Notes: generated by a model from the letters alone, not told the origin. DNA of 51,734 nt from an uncultured Lachnospiraceae bacterium (GCA_910578715.1 CAJTRL010000021.1:1-51734); one strand, 5' to 3'. Numbered from the stretch's first letter, positions 35,443-44,644 are shown. Program-made: numbers and translations.

Positions 35443-35453
35443 GAGGGATAGAC

Positions 35454-37064
35454 ATGAAAAACATGAAGATAAGAACAAAATTAATACTGGGCTTTACAAT
35501 TCCCGTTCTGCTTACAATTATCAATGTACTGGTAGGCGTATGGGTTACGAATTATGCGGTCAGCACCATCAGCCAGATGAACGAGGACGGCGCGACACAG
35601 ATTAAGGACGGCTTACAGCAGCTGGTGGAATCCATCAGCGACCTGAACGAGCAGGGAGCGTCTGAAATCAATGAAGAGCTTCGCAGCATTGAAAATATGG
35701 ACGAAGCCGAACTCAATAAACTGATGGATTTTGTCAATACCGGCAAAGACAACAGAATTGCAACGCTGCAGAGCCACGGAGAGGAACTGAGCACCTTTGT
35801 GGAGACCGGAAAGAATAACCGTATTGCAACCCTCGAAAGAACCATGAATATATCGAACTGGATTAGCATCGGCCTTCTGCTTCTTTCCGTCATCATCACC
35901 GTTCTGATTTCAACGACGCTGATTAAGACGATTGCCAAGTCCGTAAGGCAGCTTTCCGATGCGGCAAAGGATATTGCTATGGGACGTGTTAATATTGAAC
36001 TGGTTAAACACAGCAATGATGAATTTGGCGAACTGGTAGATGAATACACGAAGGTTATTGACAATATCAAATATCAGGCGAACATTGCCGAAGAAGTTTC
36101 CCAGGGCAATCTGACAGTAACCGTAAAACCGGCATCCGCAGACGATATTCTTGGTAACTCCTTAAAGAAACTGGTAGAGGATAACCTCAATGCGATGAGC
36201 AATATTTCCGAGGCTGGTTCTCAGGTAACCATCAGTTCTTCCCAGGTAGCGAGCGCAAGCCAGGCGCTGGCACAGGGTTCTACCGAACAGGCAAGCGCGA
36301 TTGAACAGATTACGGCATCTATCGATGAAATCGCGGATAAGACAAAACAGAATGCGGAACAGGCAAACGAAGCGGCATCCCTCGTTGCGAAGGCAATCGA
36401 AGACGTACAGCAGGGCAACAGACAGATGCAGGATACGATGGAAGCTATGCAGGACATCAACAGAGCTTCCGAGAATATTTCCAAGATTATCAAAACAATC
36501 GACGATATCGCATTCCAGACCAATATTCTTGCGCTGAATGCGGCAGTTGAGGCAGCGAGAGCAGGCGAAGCGGGTAAAGGCTTTGCGGTTGTAGCGGAAG
36601 AAGTCAGAAGCCTTGCGGCAAAGAGTGCGGCGGCGTCGGCTGAGACAGCAGACCTGATTGAAGATTCTATCCAGAAGGTAAGCTCCGGTTCCAAGATTGT
36701 AGACGATACATCCAAAGCGATGGAAGAAATTACAAGAGTTGTACAGGACAGCGAAATCATTATCAACGGCATTGCAGAGTCCTCTAATTATCAGGCAACT
36801 GCAGTTGCGCAGATTGAACAGGCAATCACCCAGGTATCACAGGTTGTACAGACGAACTCCGCTACCAGTGAAGAGTGTGCGGCGGCCAGCGAGGAACTGT
36901 CCAACCAGGCTTCCAGAATGAGAGAGCTGCTTTCCATTTACAATCTCGGTTCGGGCAGCGCTTCCACCGCTTCATCCTCCTACAGAGGCGGCGGTTCTTA
37001 TTCCTCTTCTTCAGCGGCGAATGAACAGGTTATCTCTCTCGGAGACGATTTTGGCAAGTATTGA
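35454..37064 (+). CDS. Methyl-accepting chemotaxis protein with a repeat-built extracellular domain
   Basis: 536 residues from the ATG at 35454 (SD GAGAGG). Membrane helix 1 (about 10-33), a short extracellular segment (34-135), membrane helix 2 (136-157), HAMP (about 158-215) and a cytoplasmic signalling hairpin (IDDIAFQTNILALNAAVEAARAGEAG). The outer segment has no Cache or 4HB signature; it is made of ~22-residue units: NEDGATQIKDGL/NEQGASEINEEL and FVNTGKDNRIATL/FVETGKNNRIATL. A Ser/Gly-rich tail precedes the C-terminus. It is the only membrane MCP of the island, and the natural substrate of its CheR and CheB. Confidence 0.88.
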   Translation: MKNMKIRTKLILGFTIPVLLTIINVLVGVWVTNYAVSTISQMNEDGATQIKDGLQQLVESISDLNEQGASEINEELRSIENMDEAELNKLMDFVNTGKDNRIATLQSHGEELSTFVETGKNNRIATLERTMNISNWISIGLLLLSVIITVLISTTLIKTIAKSVRQLSDAAKDIAMGRVNIELVKHSNDEFGELVDEYTKVIDNIKYQANIAEEVSQGNLTVTVKPASADDILGNSLKKLVEDNLNAMSNISEAGSQVTISSSQVASASQALAQGSTEQASAIEQITASIDEIADKTKQNAEQANEAASLVAKAIEDVQQGNRQMQDTMEAMQDINRASENISKIIKTIDDIAFQTNILALNAAVEAARAGEAGKGFAVVAEEVRSLAAKSAAASAETADLIEDSIQKVSSGSKIVDDTSKAMEEITRVVQDSEIIINGIAESSNYQATAVAQIEQAITQVSQVVQTNSATSEECAAASEELSNQASRMRELLSIYNLGSGSASTASSSYRGGGSYSSSSAANEQVISLGDDFGKY

Positions 37065-37093
37065 TTTTTCCATAAAAAGGAATTATCAGGAAC

Positions 37094-37136
37094 AGTTCCG
37101 GCACAGAAATGAAAATTTCTGTGCCGGAACTTGTAA
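37094..37136 (+). terminator. Hairpin terminator after the MCP gene
   Basis: AGTTCCGGCACAGAAAT (37094-37110) and its exact complement (37115-37131) form a 17-bp stem with a GAAA tetraloop. The tail is TTGTAAAT, a weak U tract, so termination may be incomplete. Confidence 0.65.
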
Positions 37137-37159
37137 ATAGGACGAAAACATAGTAATAT
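37131..37159 (+). promoter_or_regulatory. Candidate promoter for the HPt/hybrid kinase genes
   Basis: TTGTAA (37131-37136), a 17-base spacer and TAATAT (37154-37159), directly after the terminator hairpin and about 33 bases before the HPt start. Confidence 0.5.
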
Positions 37160-37191
37160 GGAAGATAAGAAAAAGCAAGGGGGATATTTTC

Positions 37192-37551
37192 ATGAGTTTA
37201 TTTGAAGAACTGAAAAACCTGGGCGTCGATGTAGACGGCGGATTGAAGCGCATTAACGGCAATGAAAAGTTATATACGAAACTGCTTGGCACTTTTATGA
37301 AATCCATCAATACATATCATGTCGATGCGGATTTTGACGGTACGGATTATAACGAAGTGATTGAAAAAGCGCATGCGCTCAAAGGCGTTTCCGGTAATCT
37401 TTCCATTACGCCTTTATTTGAAGCATATACCAAAATTGTAGATTTACTGCGGGCCGGGAAGCCGGAAGAAGCGAGGCCGGTTCTGGAACAGGTTCTTCCT
37501 GTACAGGAAGAAATCGTTGCATGTATTGAAAAATATAGCGAGAATGCATAA
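37192..37551 (+). CDS. Stand-alone HPt phosphotransfer protein
   Basis: 119 residues, all helical, with the HPt signature AHALKGVSGNL (phospho-acceptor H61). It can shuttle phosphate between receiver domains. Neighbours that could use it are the dual-receiver hybrid kinase 32 bases downstream, the hybrid kinase at 19204 and the two REC-HD-GYP proteins. The SD is AAGGGGG. Confidence 0.85.
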   Translation: MSLFEELKNLGVDVDGGLKRINGNEKLYTKLLGTFMKSINTYHVDADFDGTDYNEVIEKAHALKGVSGNLSITPLFEAYTKIVDLLRAGKPEEARPVLEQVLPVQEEIVACIEKYSENA

Positions 37552-37583
37552 GACGACTGGTTCCTGACGAATGGAGAAGCAAG

Positions 37584-40163
37584 ATGGATAAAAAGACAAT
37601 TAATTTTTTCAGGGGCAGCATTACCAGTGTTATCGTTGTCAGCATCGCAGTATTTATTGCTCTGACCCTGTTCATGTCCGTGAAAACGGAAGAGTCGGTT
37701 CAAGAAATCAGTCACAGTTATATGTCGGAAATGAGCGTTCAGGTACAGCAGAAATTCCAGTCCATTGTGGAACTGCGTCTGGACCAGGTGCGCGGAATTA
37801 CGCTGCGCACACCGGAGGAAAGCGCGGTTTATGGAGAGGACTTCTTAGAAGAACTGAAGCTGAGCGCACAGGTCAGGGACTTCACTTATCTGGCGTTATA
37901 TGCCGGAGAAGGAAATAAGGAAGTGATTTTGGGAGATAATCTGCGTTATACGAACGAACCGCATATAAGGGAGCGTCTGCTTCAGGACGGAAACGTGATA
38001 GCGGAGGCGGAGGACGAAGGCGGGAGCCGGGTGCTGCTGCTTGGCGTACAGGCGGAATATCCGATGGAAGACGGTCAGAAGAGCATTGCGCTGATAGCCG
38101 GTTTTTCAATGGATTATATGAACGAGGCGCTTTTTCTGGATGAGGCGGATACAGCGGTATACTACCATGTCATTGATGTGAACGGCAATTTTGTCATCCG
38201 CAACAGCGGCGCTTTCCGGGAAAGCTATTTCGACCGTATCCGGGAGACATATTCCGCTTATGAAGGGAAAACGCCGGAGCAGTATATCCAGGAACTGTCC
38301 ACGGCCATGCAGAATGATGAAGTTTATTACGCGAACGTCATGATAGAGGGGGAAGGAAAACAGATATATTGTTCCAAACTTCCCGGCAATACCGACTGGT
38401 ATCTGATTTTTGCGATGCCTATGGATTTTATGACAAAGTCCGTTTCCGAACTGGCTGCTGTCAGAGTATGGGTAACGCTGGCTTCCGTTCTGATTATCTT
38501 TATTGCGATGGGCGTTATCTTCCTGTTATACTATCGTCTGTCAATGAAGCAGATAGAAAATCTGGCGAAGGCGAGACAGGAAGCCGAACATGCGAATATG
38601 GCGAAAAGCGATTTCCTGGCGAGCATGAGCCACGATATCCGTACGCCGATGAATGCGATTATCGGTATGACCGGAATCGCCCAGAAAAATCTCGGCGACA
38701 GGGAACGTGTGGAGGACTGTCTTCGGAAAATCAGCCTTTCCAGCAAGCACCTGCTCGGTCTGATAAACGATGTACTGGATATGTCCAAAATTGACAGCGG
38801 CAAGATGGTGTTAAATATGATTCCGGTTTCTCTGCGGGAGCAGATGGATGACCTGGTCAACATTGTGCAGCCGCAGGTCAGCGCCAAAAACCAGATTTTT
38901 GATATTTTCATCCGAAATATTATTTCCGAGGATGTTATTTGTGATAATGTACGGCTGAATCAGGTGCTGCTGAATCTTCTTTCCAATGCGATTAAGTTTA
39001 CGCCGGAAGGCGGCCGGGTAGACGTATACATGTATCAGGAACAGACGGCGGGAGAAGAGAATGCGGGTATTGTCAGAACGCATTTTCTCGTAAAAGATAC
39101 GGGAATCGGCATGTCGCCGGAATTTCAGGCGAAAATCTGGGATACCTTTTCAAGGGAAGAAAACGAACAGGTACGCTACATTACGGGAAGCGGTCTTGGT
39201 ACATCCATCGCCAAGAAAATCGTGGACCTGATGGGCGGTACCATTGAACTGCACAGCGAACAGGGAAAAGGAAGCACCTTCCATGTCACGCTGGATTTAC
39301 AAAAATCGGATGTAAGCGAGGAGGGCATGAAGCTGCCGGAGTGGAATATTCTGGTAGTGGACGATAACCGTGATTTGTGCGAAAGCGCGGTGGCGAATCT
39401 GGAAGAACTCGGTACCCATGCGGAGTGGACATTGAACGGCATGAAGGGAATCGAAATGATAGAAGCGCGCCATAAGGCGGGCGACGATTACAAGTTTGTC
39501 CTGATTGACTGGAAGATGCCAGGCATGGACGGCGTCGAAACAATACGGGAAATCCGGAAGAGAGTGGGAATGGATATTCCGATATTCCTGATTTCGGCGT
39601 ACGACTGGAGCGATATGGAAGATTCGGTAGACGAATCCATGATAGAGGGCTTTATATCCAAACCGCTGTTTAAATCCACACTGTATCATCGTCTGAGACA
39701 ATACGCTGATAACTATGATGACAGTCAGGAGGAAGAATCTTCCACGGAGATAGACCTTACCGGCAAACGCATTCTTCTGGCAGAAGATATTGATTTGAAC
39801 TGGGAGGTGGCGAGCGCTATCCTCTCCATAACAGGCGTAGAGCTGGATAGAGCCGTAAACGGCCAGGAATGTCTCGATATGTTCGACAAATCGGAAGTTG
39901 GCTATTATGATGCGATTCTGATGGATATCAGAATGCCGGTTATGGACGGCTATGACGCGACGCGTGCCATCAAGGCGCTGGAACGGGAGGACAACGGGGT
40001 GCCAATCATTGCGATGACCGCCGACGCTTTTTCCGATGACGCGCAGCGCTGTCTGGAATGTGGTATGGTCGCGCATATTGCAAAGCCAATCGACGTGAAA
40101 GAATGTATGCGTATTTTGAACAAGTATTTAGGAAACAAGAAAAATGAGGGAGAAAACGAATGA
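37584..40163 (+). CDS. Membrane hybrid histidine kinase with two receiver domains
   Basis: 859 residues. Membrane helix 1 (about 12-32), an extracellular dCache-like sensor (about 35-292, with VIDVNGNFVIRNSG and DWYLIFAMP), membrane helix 2 (about 295-317), HisKA with LASMSHDIRTPMNAI (H350), HATPase_c (LLSNAIKFTPEGG; DTGIGMSPEF; GSGLGTSI), receiver 1 (about 585-705, FVLIDWKMPGMDG) and receiver 2 (about 725-850, AILMDIRMPVMDG). It probably feeds the HPt protein encoded just upstream. It overlaps the lipoprotein gene by ATGA. Confidence 0.88.
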   Translation: MDKKTINFFRGSITSVIVVSIAVFIALTLFMSVKTEESVQEISHSYMSEMSVQVQQKFQSIVELRLDQVRGITLRTPEESAVYGEDFLEELKLSAQVRDFTYLALYAGEGNKEVILGDNLRYTNEPHIRERLLQDGNVIAEAEDEGGSRVLLLGVQAEYPMEDGQKSIALIAGFSMDYMNEALFLDEADTAVYYHVIDVNGNFVIRNSGAFRESYFDRIRETYSAYEGKTPEQYIQELSTAMQNDEVYYANVMIEGEGKQIYCSKLPGNTDWYLIFAMPMDFMTKSVSELAAVRVWVTLASVLIIFIAMGVIFLLYYRLSMKQIENLAKARQEAEHANMAKSDFLASMSHDIRTPMNAIIGMTGIAQKNLGDRERVEDCLRKISLSSKHLLGLINDVLDMSKIDSGKMVLNMIPVSLREQMDDLVNIVQPQVSAKNQIFDIFIRNIISEDVICDNVRLNQVLLNLLSNAIKFTPEGGRVDVYMYQEQTAGEENAGIVRTHFLVKDTGIGMSPEFQAKIWDTFSREENEQVRYITGSGLGTSIAKKIVDLMGGTIELHSEQGKGSTFHVTLDLQKSDVSEEGMKLPEWNILVVDDNRDLCESAVANLEELGTHAEWTLNGMKGIEMIEARHKAGDDYKFVLIDWKMPGMDGVETIREIRKRVGMDIPIFLISAYDWSDMEDSVDESMIEGFISKPLFKSTLYHRLRQYADNYDDSQEEESSTEIDLTGKRILLAEDIDLNWEVASAILSITGVELDRAVNGQECLDMFDKSEVGYYDAILMDIRMPVMDGYDATRAIKALEREDNGVPIIAMTADAFSDDAQRCLECGMVAHIAKPIDVKECMRILNKYLGNKKNEGENE

Positions 40164-41452
40164 AAAACAAAACCATTGCTGCATTGTTAATTGTATCTAT
40201 GCTTTTTAGTCTGACGGCCTGCGGTTCCAAAGAGCCAAGCGCATCTGATTTGACTGCGAACAGAACGAAGGAGACAGATACCGAGCCTGTTTCGGAAACT
40301 CAGGAAACAGAGGAAGAAAAGGAAAAAGAGGACAAAGAAGAGGAAACAGAGAAGCCGGAAGAGAAAGAAGCAGAGAAGGAAGATACAAAGGCAGCGAGCG
40401 GGATTGTTTTTGGTTCCAGCGAAGCCAAAGGATATGATGGATTTGAATATCTGATGGAAGAACTTGTTTCAACTTCCAATACCAAATCCGGGGATAAGAA
40501 GACCCTGTCGGTTTTTGTGCCGGACGGCGATTACCCGAGCGTTTCCGGTTCCTATGCGACGAGCGAGCGCATGGGCGTTACCGTGAATGTGGATATCGAC
40601 CCGTATCTGCAATATGACTATCAGGATTATACGGTGGGCGAAAATCTGGAAGAATATGTGCAGGAAGAAATAGAATATTCTTCTAATCTGTACGGCGTTG
40701 AAATGGGCGAAGTCAAGGAAATCGGGAAAGACATTGCGGTATGCGAAGTTACCTATATGGAATATGATTCTTATGACAGCAGTTATGCACCTTACTATCA
40801 GATATACTGCCTGAAAGAACTGGGCGATAACGTCATGGGACTTGTGGATATCTGTATTATGGCCGATGAGACGACCGGTAAGACGAAAGACCTGATAGAA
40901 GAATTATCTTCTTTCTATGAGATAGAAATCGGATGGGATGAGTCTTTTGCGGAAGCGAAGAGAACGGAATTTGAGAACAGCGACGATTTCAACGCGGACG
41001 CTTTTAACATCGGATATATGACATTTGAACTTCCGGAAGGATGGGAGAAAGATGAAGATGAAAGCTCTTACAGCGAATCCGTTTTTGCGCCGGGAGGCGA
41101 TGCGATAAGAGGATATGGCTATATTTCCATCGAAGAAGATTACGCCTATGATGAGGGTGTTATCGATGAAATGTTGTCGGATTTGGAATATACGCAGGAG
41201 TATTTTGAAGAAGTGCTCGGCGAAGACGTGTCAGACCTTGTGGTGGACGATGCGGGCGAGACTTTCATGGGCAAAACTCTTAAGATGGAAATGAAAGCCG
41301 ATGGCGATACCGGCATTTTCTACATCGCACAGAGCGGCTATTCCCAATATGCGGTCTATGCGGTTATCTGGGCAGGCGAAGGCGAAGAAGCGGAACAGGA
41401 TGTACAGGATGCACTCGATATGTTTTTTGAAACAGGAAAACTGAACAATTAG
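40160..41452 (+). CDS. Lipoprotein with acidic linker, paralogue of the next gene
   Basis: 430 residues. Signal peptide and lipobox LFSLTACG (lipidated Cys about 21), then a very Glu/Lys-rich flexible linker (about 40-78), a unique middle domain (about 80-280) and a C-terminal domain (about 290-430: FELPEGWEKDEDE, FAPGGDAIRGYG, FMGKTLKMEMKADGDTG). The C-terminal domain recurs in the following lipoprotein. No function is recognised. The start overlaps the hybrid-kinase stop (ATGA), so it is translated with the signalling island and may be an accessory of that sensor. Confidence 0.7.
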   Translation: MKNKTIAALLIVSMLFSLTACGSKEPSASDLTANRTKETDTEPVSETQETEEEKEKEDKEEETEKPEEKEAEKEDTKAASGIVFGSSEAKGYDGFEYLMEELVSTSNTKSGDKKTLSVFVPDGDYPSVSGSYATSERMGVTVNVDIDPYLQYDYQDYTVGENLEEYVQEEIEYSSNLYGVEMGEVKEIGKDIAVCEVTYMEYDSYDSSYAPYYQIYCLKELGDNVMGLVDICIMADETTGKTKDLIEELSSFYEIEIGWDESFAEAKRTEFENSDDFNADAFNIGYMTFELPEGWEKDEDESSYSESVFAPGGDAIRGYGYISIEEDYAYDEGVIDEMLSDLEYTQEYFEEVLGEDVSDLVVDDAGETFMGKTLKMEMKADGDTGIFYIAQSGYSQYAVYAVIWAGEGEEAEQDVQDALDMFFETGKLNN

Positions 41453-41473
41453 CCGGCGAACGGCAAAGGGACG

Positions 41474-41515
41474 GAATGCCAGTTTCCAGGTATGCGGGAA
41501 CTGGCATTCTTAAAT
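41474..41515 (+). terminator. Candidate terminator between the two lipoprotein genes
   Basis: GAATGCCAGTTTCC (41474-41487) pairs with GGGAACTGGCATTC (41496-41509), with one G-T pair, followed by TTAAAT. The U tract is short, so it may attenuate rather than end transcription. It contains an in-frame ATG at 41476 that is therefore not taken as the next start. Confidence 0.55.
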
Positions 41516-41559
41516 CGCGGAGAAAGAGAAGGCACAAATTCGCGGGCAGAGAGAAAGGC

Positions 41560-42492
41560 ATGGGTGTTGAGGTGGGAAACAGGAAAATAGCATTGGGATT
41601 ATGTATCGGTATGGTAATCAGCATGACCGGATGCGGCGCAAAAGCCTCCGGGAACTCCGATTATCAGCTTGACAAGGCGCGGGAAGAGGCGCGCGCGGAA
41701 GTAAGAAGGCACCTGGACGAAAGCTCCGAAACGGATTCGGACGAGCGGAGTGAGGACGGAAACGCCAGAGAGCGGGATAAGGACAGGGACGCCGAAGAAC
41801 GGGAAGAGAATCGGGAAAATTCCGAAAAGCGGGACAAAGACAGAGACGCGGCGGAACAGGAAAATGAAAAAAAGTCGGAACTGGCGCGCGCGGCGGCGGA
41901 AGAAGCGCTTCGCAGAGACGCCGAAGACAGAAGGCGGGAAAACGACGAAAGGCGCGAGTACGAGGATTCCCATTACGGGGAGCGCAATAGCGACGGCGCT
42001 TTTCAGGTGGACTGTATTTCTTTTGAACTTCCGGAAGGCTGGGAAAAAGACGACTACTGGAGCGACAGCTACGATGTTGTTTATGCCCCCGGCGGCGATG
42101 CTGACGAAGCGATGGACTGCCTGATTATTTCCCAGGTGACAGAGGCTTTTGGCATGGTGGATATGTTTCTGGAAAATATGGATGAAATGACGGACATGCT
42201 GGAGGAAGAATTTGCACAGGAGGAAGAAGAATACCGCGTTACAATAGATGATATCGGCATGACATTTCTGGGGCATACGCTTAAAATGGAAGCATTTGTC
42301 CGTGATGAAGAGGAATCCGGTGTTGTCGTGCTTTATTTTGCGGAAGATGATTCCAATCTGTATTCGCTTTATGCCTATACTTTGTTCGATGAAAATGAAG
42401 ATATCAACGTAGATGCGGGAATGTCCGAGCAGATGGAAGAGGCGCTTCGGATGTTTTTTGATACGGGCCGGGTGGAGAGCCGGAAATTATGA
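41560..42492 (+). CDS. Lipoprotein with charged linker, paralogue of the preceding gene
   Basis: 310 residues from the ATG at 41560. Lipobox MVISMTGCG (Cys about 25), then a long highly charged helical linker (about 35-140, rich in Arg, Asp and Glu), then the same C-terminal domain as its neighbour: FELPEGWEKDDYW, VYAPGGDADEA, FLGHTLKMEAFVRDEEE. Duplication of a ~140-residue exported domain behind two different linkers is clear. Function unknown. The start is uncertain: 41476 is also in frame but lies in a hairpin. It overlaps the lipase gene by ATGA. Confidence 0.65.
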   Translation: MGVEVGNRKIALGLCIGMVISMTGCGAKASGNSDYQLDKAREEARAEVRRHLDESSETDSDERSEDGNARERDKDRDAEEREENRENSEKRDKDRDAAEQENEKKSELARAAAEEALRRDAEDRRRENDERREYEDSHYGERNSDGAFQVDCISFELPEGWEKDDYWSDSYDVVYAPGGDADEAMDCLIISQVTEAFGMVDMFLENMDEMTDMLEEEFAQEEEEYRVTIDDIGMTFLGHTLKMEAFVRDEEESGVVVLYFAEDDSNLYSLYAYTLFDENEDINVDAGMSEQMEEALRMFFDTGRVESRKL

Positions 42493-43847
42493 TGAGAAAA
42501 ATCAAAAGACTGCTTTTTGCGATGCTGCTTGCAGTCAGCATGAACATGCCGGGTATTCTGCTGGCATCCGGGACGGGCGGGCTTCGGGCGGCGCTGCTGT
42601 TTATTGCCGCATTTCTTTTTTTCCTGTATGCGAATATTGCGCCTCCGTTTTGGGGTAAAAGCACTTCTTCGGGCACGAAACGGCTGGAACAACTGGGAAA
42701 AGGTTCCGTATTGATTCTGTATGCGGGACTTTCCTTTCTGCCAGGCGTTTTTTTCGTTATTTTCAGTTTCCGGCAGATATCCGTCTGGGCGGCGGGAAAA
42801 ATTGTGCTTTTTGTCCTGGCGGTTCTGTGTTTTTTGTGCGGTGAAGGCATTTTGCTGCTTAATGGCTGTCTGCGCCTGTTTTCAACTTCCGTACAGATGG
42901 GAGTGCGCTACCGCATTCTGCTGCTTCTTGGCTGGTGGATTCCGGTCGTGAACCTGTTTCTTTTTTACCGGCTGCATGAACTGGCTGAGCGGGAGTATGA
43001 GACGGAGATAGAAAAGGAAGAACTGAATGCGGTGCGGAAAGAGAGCGAATGCTGCCACACCCGATATCCGCTGCTGATGGTGCACGGCGTTTTTTTCCGG
43101 GATTCCCGGTTTTTAAGCTACTGGGGCAGAATCCCGAAGGAGCTGCTGCGAAACGGCGCGGTGATTTATTACGGCAATCAGCAGTCGGCGGCATCCGTCG
43201 CTTCCTGTGGAGAAGAGCTGGCGGAACGTATTAGGAAGCTGGTGGAGGAAACCGGATGCGGGAAAGTGAATATTATCGCCCATTCCAAAGGCGGGCTGGA
43301 TGCGCGGTATGCGCTTGCCAGATGCGGCGCGGCGGATTTTACGGCGTCTCTGACTACCATCAATACGCCGCACAGGGGCTGTTTTTTTGCGGATTATCTT
43401 CTGGAAAAAGCGCCGGAGGGGCTGCGGCAGTTCCTGGCGGCGCGTTATAACGGGACGCTGCGCAGACTGGGAGACTGCTCGCCGGATTTTCTAAGCGCCG
43501 TGGAGGATTTGACCGCGAAGGCCTGTCTTGCAAGAAACGGAAATCTGCCGGACTGTCCGCCCGTGTATTACCAGAGCGTGGCAACATCCATGAAAAAGGC
43601 TGCCGGAGGACGTTTTCCGCTCAACGTGTCCTATCATCTCGTAAAACATTTTGACGGGGAAAACGACGGGCTTGTTTCCGTGGAATCCGCTCTCTGGGGG
43701 GATGTTTATGCAATACTGCGCCCCAGAGGAAAACGGGGTATTTCGCATGGCGATATGATTGACTTAAACAGGGAAAACATCCCGGAATTTGATGTAAGAG
43801 AATTTTATGTAAACCTTGTCAGAGACTTAAAAGAGAAAGGGTTTTGA
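42489..43847 (+). CDS. Membrane-anchored lipase-like alpha/beta hydrolase
   Basis: 452 residues. Four to five hydrophobic helices occupy about 1-165. A soluble hydrolase domain follows: LLMVHGVFFRD (oxyanion loop), NIIAHSKGGLDARYAL with the nucleophile Ser in AHSKGG, INTPHRG, FDGENDGLVS (acid) and a His in GISHGDMID. This matches bacterial triacylglycerol-lipase/LipA-type enzymes. The catalytic domain's side of the membrane is uncertain. Translationally coupled to the lipoprotein upstream (ATGA). Confidence 0.75.
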   Translation: MMRKIKRLLFAMLLAVSMNMPGILLASGTGGLRAALLFIAAFLFFLYANIAPPFWGKSTSSGTKRLEQLGKGSVLILYAGLSFLPGVFFVIFSFRQISVWAAGKIVLFVLAVLCFLCGEGILLLNGCLRLFSTSVQMGVRYRILLLLGWWIPVVNLFLFYRLHELAEREYETEIEKEELNAVRKESECCHTRYPLLMVHGVFFRDSRFLSYWGRIPKELLRNGAVIYYGNQQSAASVASCGEELAERIRKLVEETGCGKVNIIAHSKGGLDARYALARCGAADFTASLTTINTPHRGCFFADYLLEKAPEGLRQFLAARYNGTLRRLGDCSPDFLSAVEDLTAKACLARNGNLPDCPPVYYQSVATSMKKAAGGRFPLNVSYHLVKHFDGENDGLVSVESALWGDVYAILRPRGKRGISHGDMIDLNRENIPEFDVREFYVNLVRDLKEKGF

Positions 43848-43855
43848 GAAAAGCC

Positions 43856-44602
43856 ATGAAAAAAGAAATATTCAGCATTTTGTGCAGCCTGTTCTGCTTT
43901 GGGTATTGTATTCTGATTTACAGTATCAAATCGGGAACCCGGTTCTATCTGGTATGGGGAGCGGGAGGGTGCTTTTTCCTGGGACTGACGGCCTTTTTAC
44001 ATTTTGGAATGTGGGCAAAGCTGCCGCATGGTCTGCAAAGAGCGGTTACCATCGTCATCGTGCTCGGTGTGCTTGCTTTTATCGTTGTGGAGGGCTGTAT
44101 TATCAGCTCCTACCGCGCGAAGGGTGAAGAAAACCTGGACTATCTTATCGTTCTCGGCGCACAGGTGAAGGAAAAAGGGCCTTCGGCCGCTTTGAAATTC
44201 CGGCTGGATACGGCGTATGACTACCTTATAGAGAACGAGAATACGCGCTGCATTGTTTCCGGCGGACAGGGAGCGAACGAACCCCACAGCGAGGCACAGG
44301 GGATGTACGATTATCTGGTGGAAAAGGGAATCGACAAAGAGCGGATTATCATGGAAGATAAATCGACGGACACTTCGGAAAATATCGCGTTCAGCTCGGT
44401 TTTTCTGGATATGGAAAATGACCGCGTAGGGATTGTGACCAATAATTTCCATGTGTTCCGGGGCGTGCATCTGGCTAAGCACCAGGGAATCCGGCATGTC
44501 TGCGGAATTGCGGCGCCATCCAATGTCTATTTTCAGCTGAACAATATGGTCCGGGAATTTTTCGGAATCCTCAAAGATTTGGTTTGTGGAAATTTGATTT
44601 AG
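43856..44602 (+). CDS. YdcF/DUF218-type membrane protein
   Basis: 248 residues from the ATG at 43856; a TTG at 43844 overlapping the lipase stop is an alternative. Three membrane helices (to about 85) precede a DUF218/YdcF domain: DYLIVLGAQVKEKGPSAALKFRL, CIVSGGQGANEPHSEA, TSENIAFSS, VTNNFHVFRG. Members such as SanA and YdcF relate to envelope integrity; the biochemical activity is not settled. It closes a run of envelope genes begun at 40160. Confidence 0.8.
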   Translation: MKKEIFSILCSLFCFGYCILIYSIKSGTRFYLVWGAGGCFFLGLTAFLHFGMWAKLPHGLQRAVTIVIVLGVLAFIVVEGCIISSYRAKGEENLDYLIVLGAQVKEKGPSAALKFRLDTAYDYLIENENTRCIVSGGQGANEPHSEAQGMYDYLVEKGIDKERIIMEDKSTDTSENIAFSSVFLDMENDRVGIVTNNFHVFRGVHLAKHQGIRHVCGIAAPSNVYFQLNNMVREFFGILKDLVCGNLI

Positions 44603-44605
44603 CCG

Positions 44606-44634
44606 TTGGCGCGGTGATTCTGATATGGTAAAAT
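44606..44634 (+). promoter_or_regulatory. Promoter of the TPR lipoprotein gene
   Basis: TTGGCG (44606-44611), a 17-base spacer and TAAAAT (44629-44634), beginning four bases after the YdcF stop codon. Confidence 0.55.
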
Positions 44635-44644
44635 AAGAAATAAG

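Noticed and set aside
41476..41559. Earlier start for the second lipoprotein
   Set aside because: It would place 28 extra basic residues before the signal peptide and the ATG lies inside a terminator-like hairpin, although an SD-like AAGGGA is present; kept as an alternative only.
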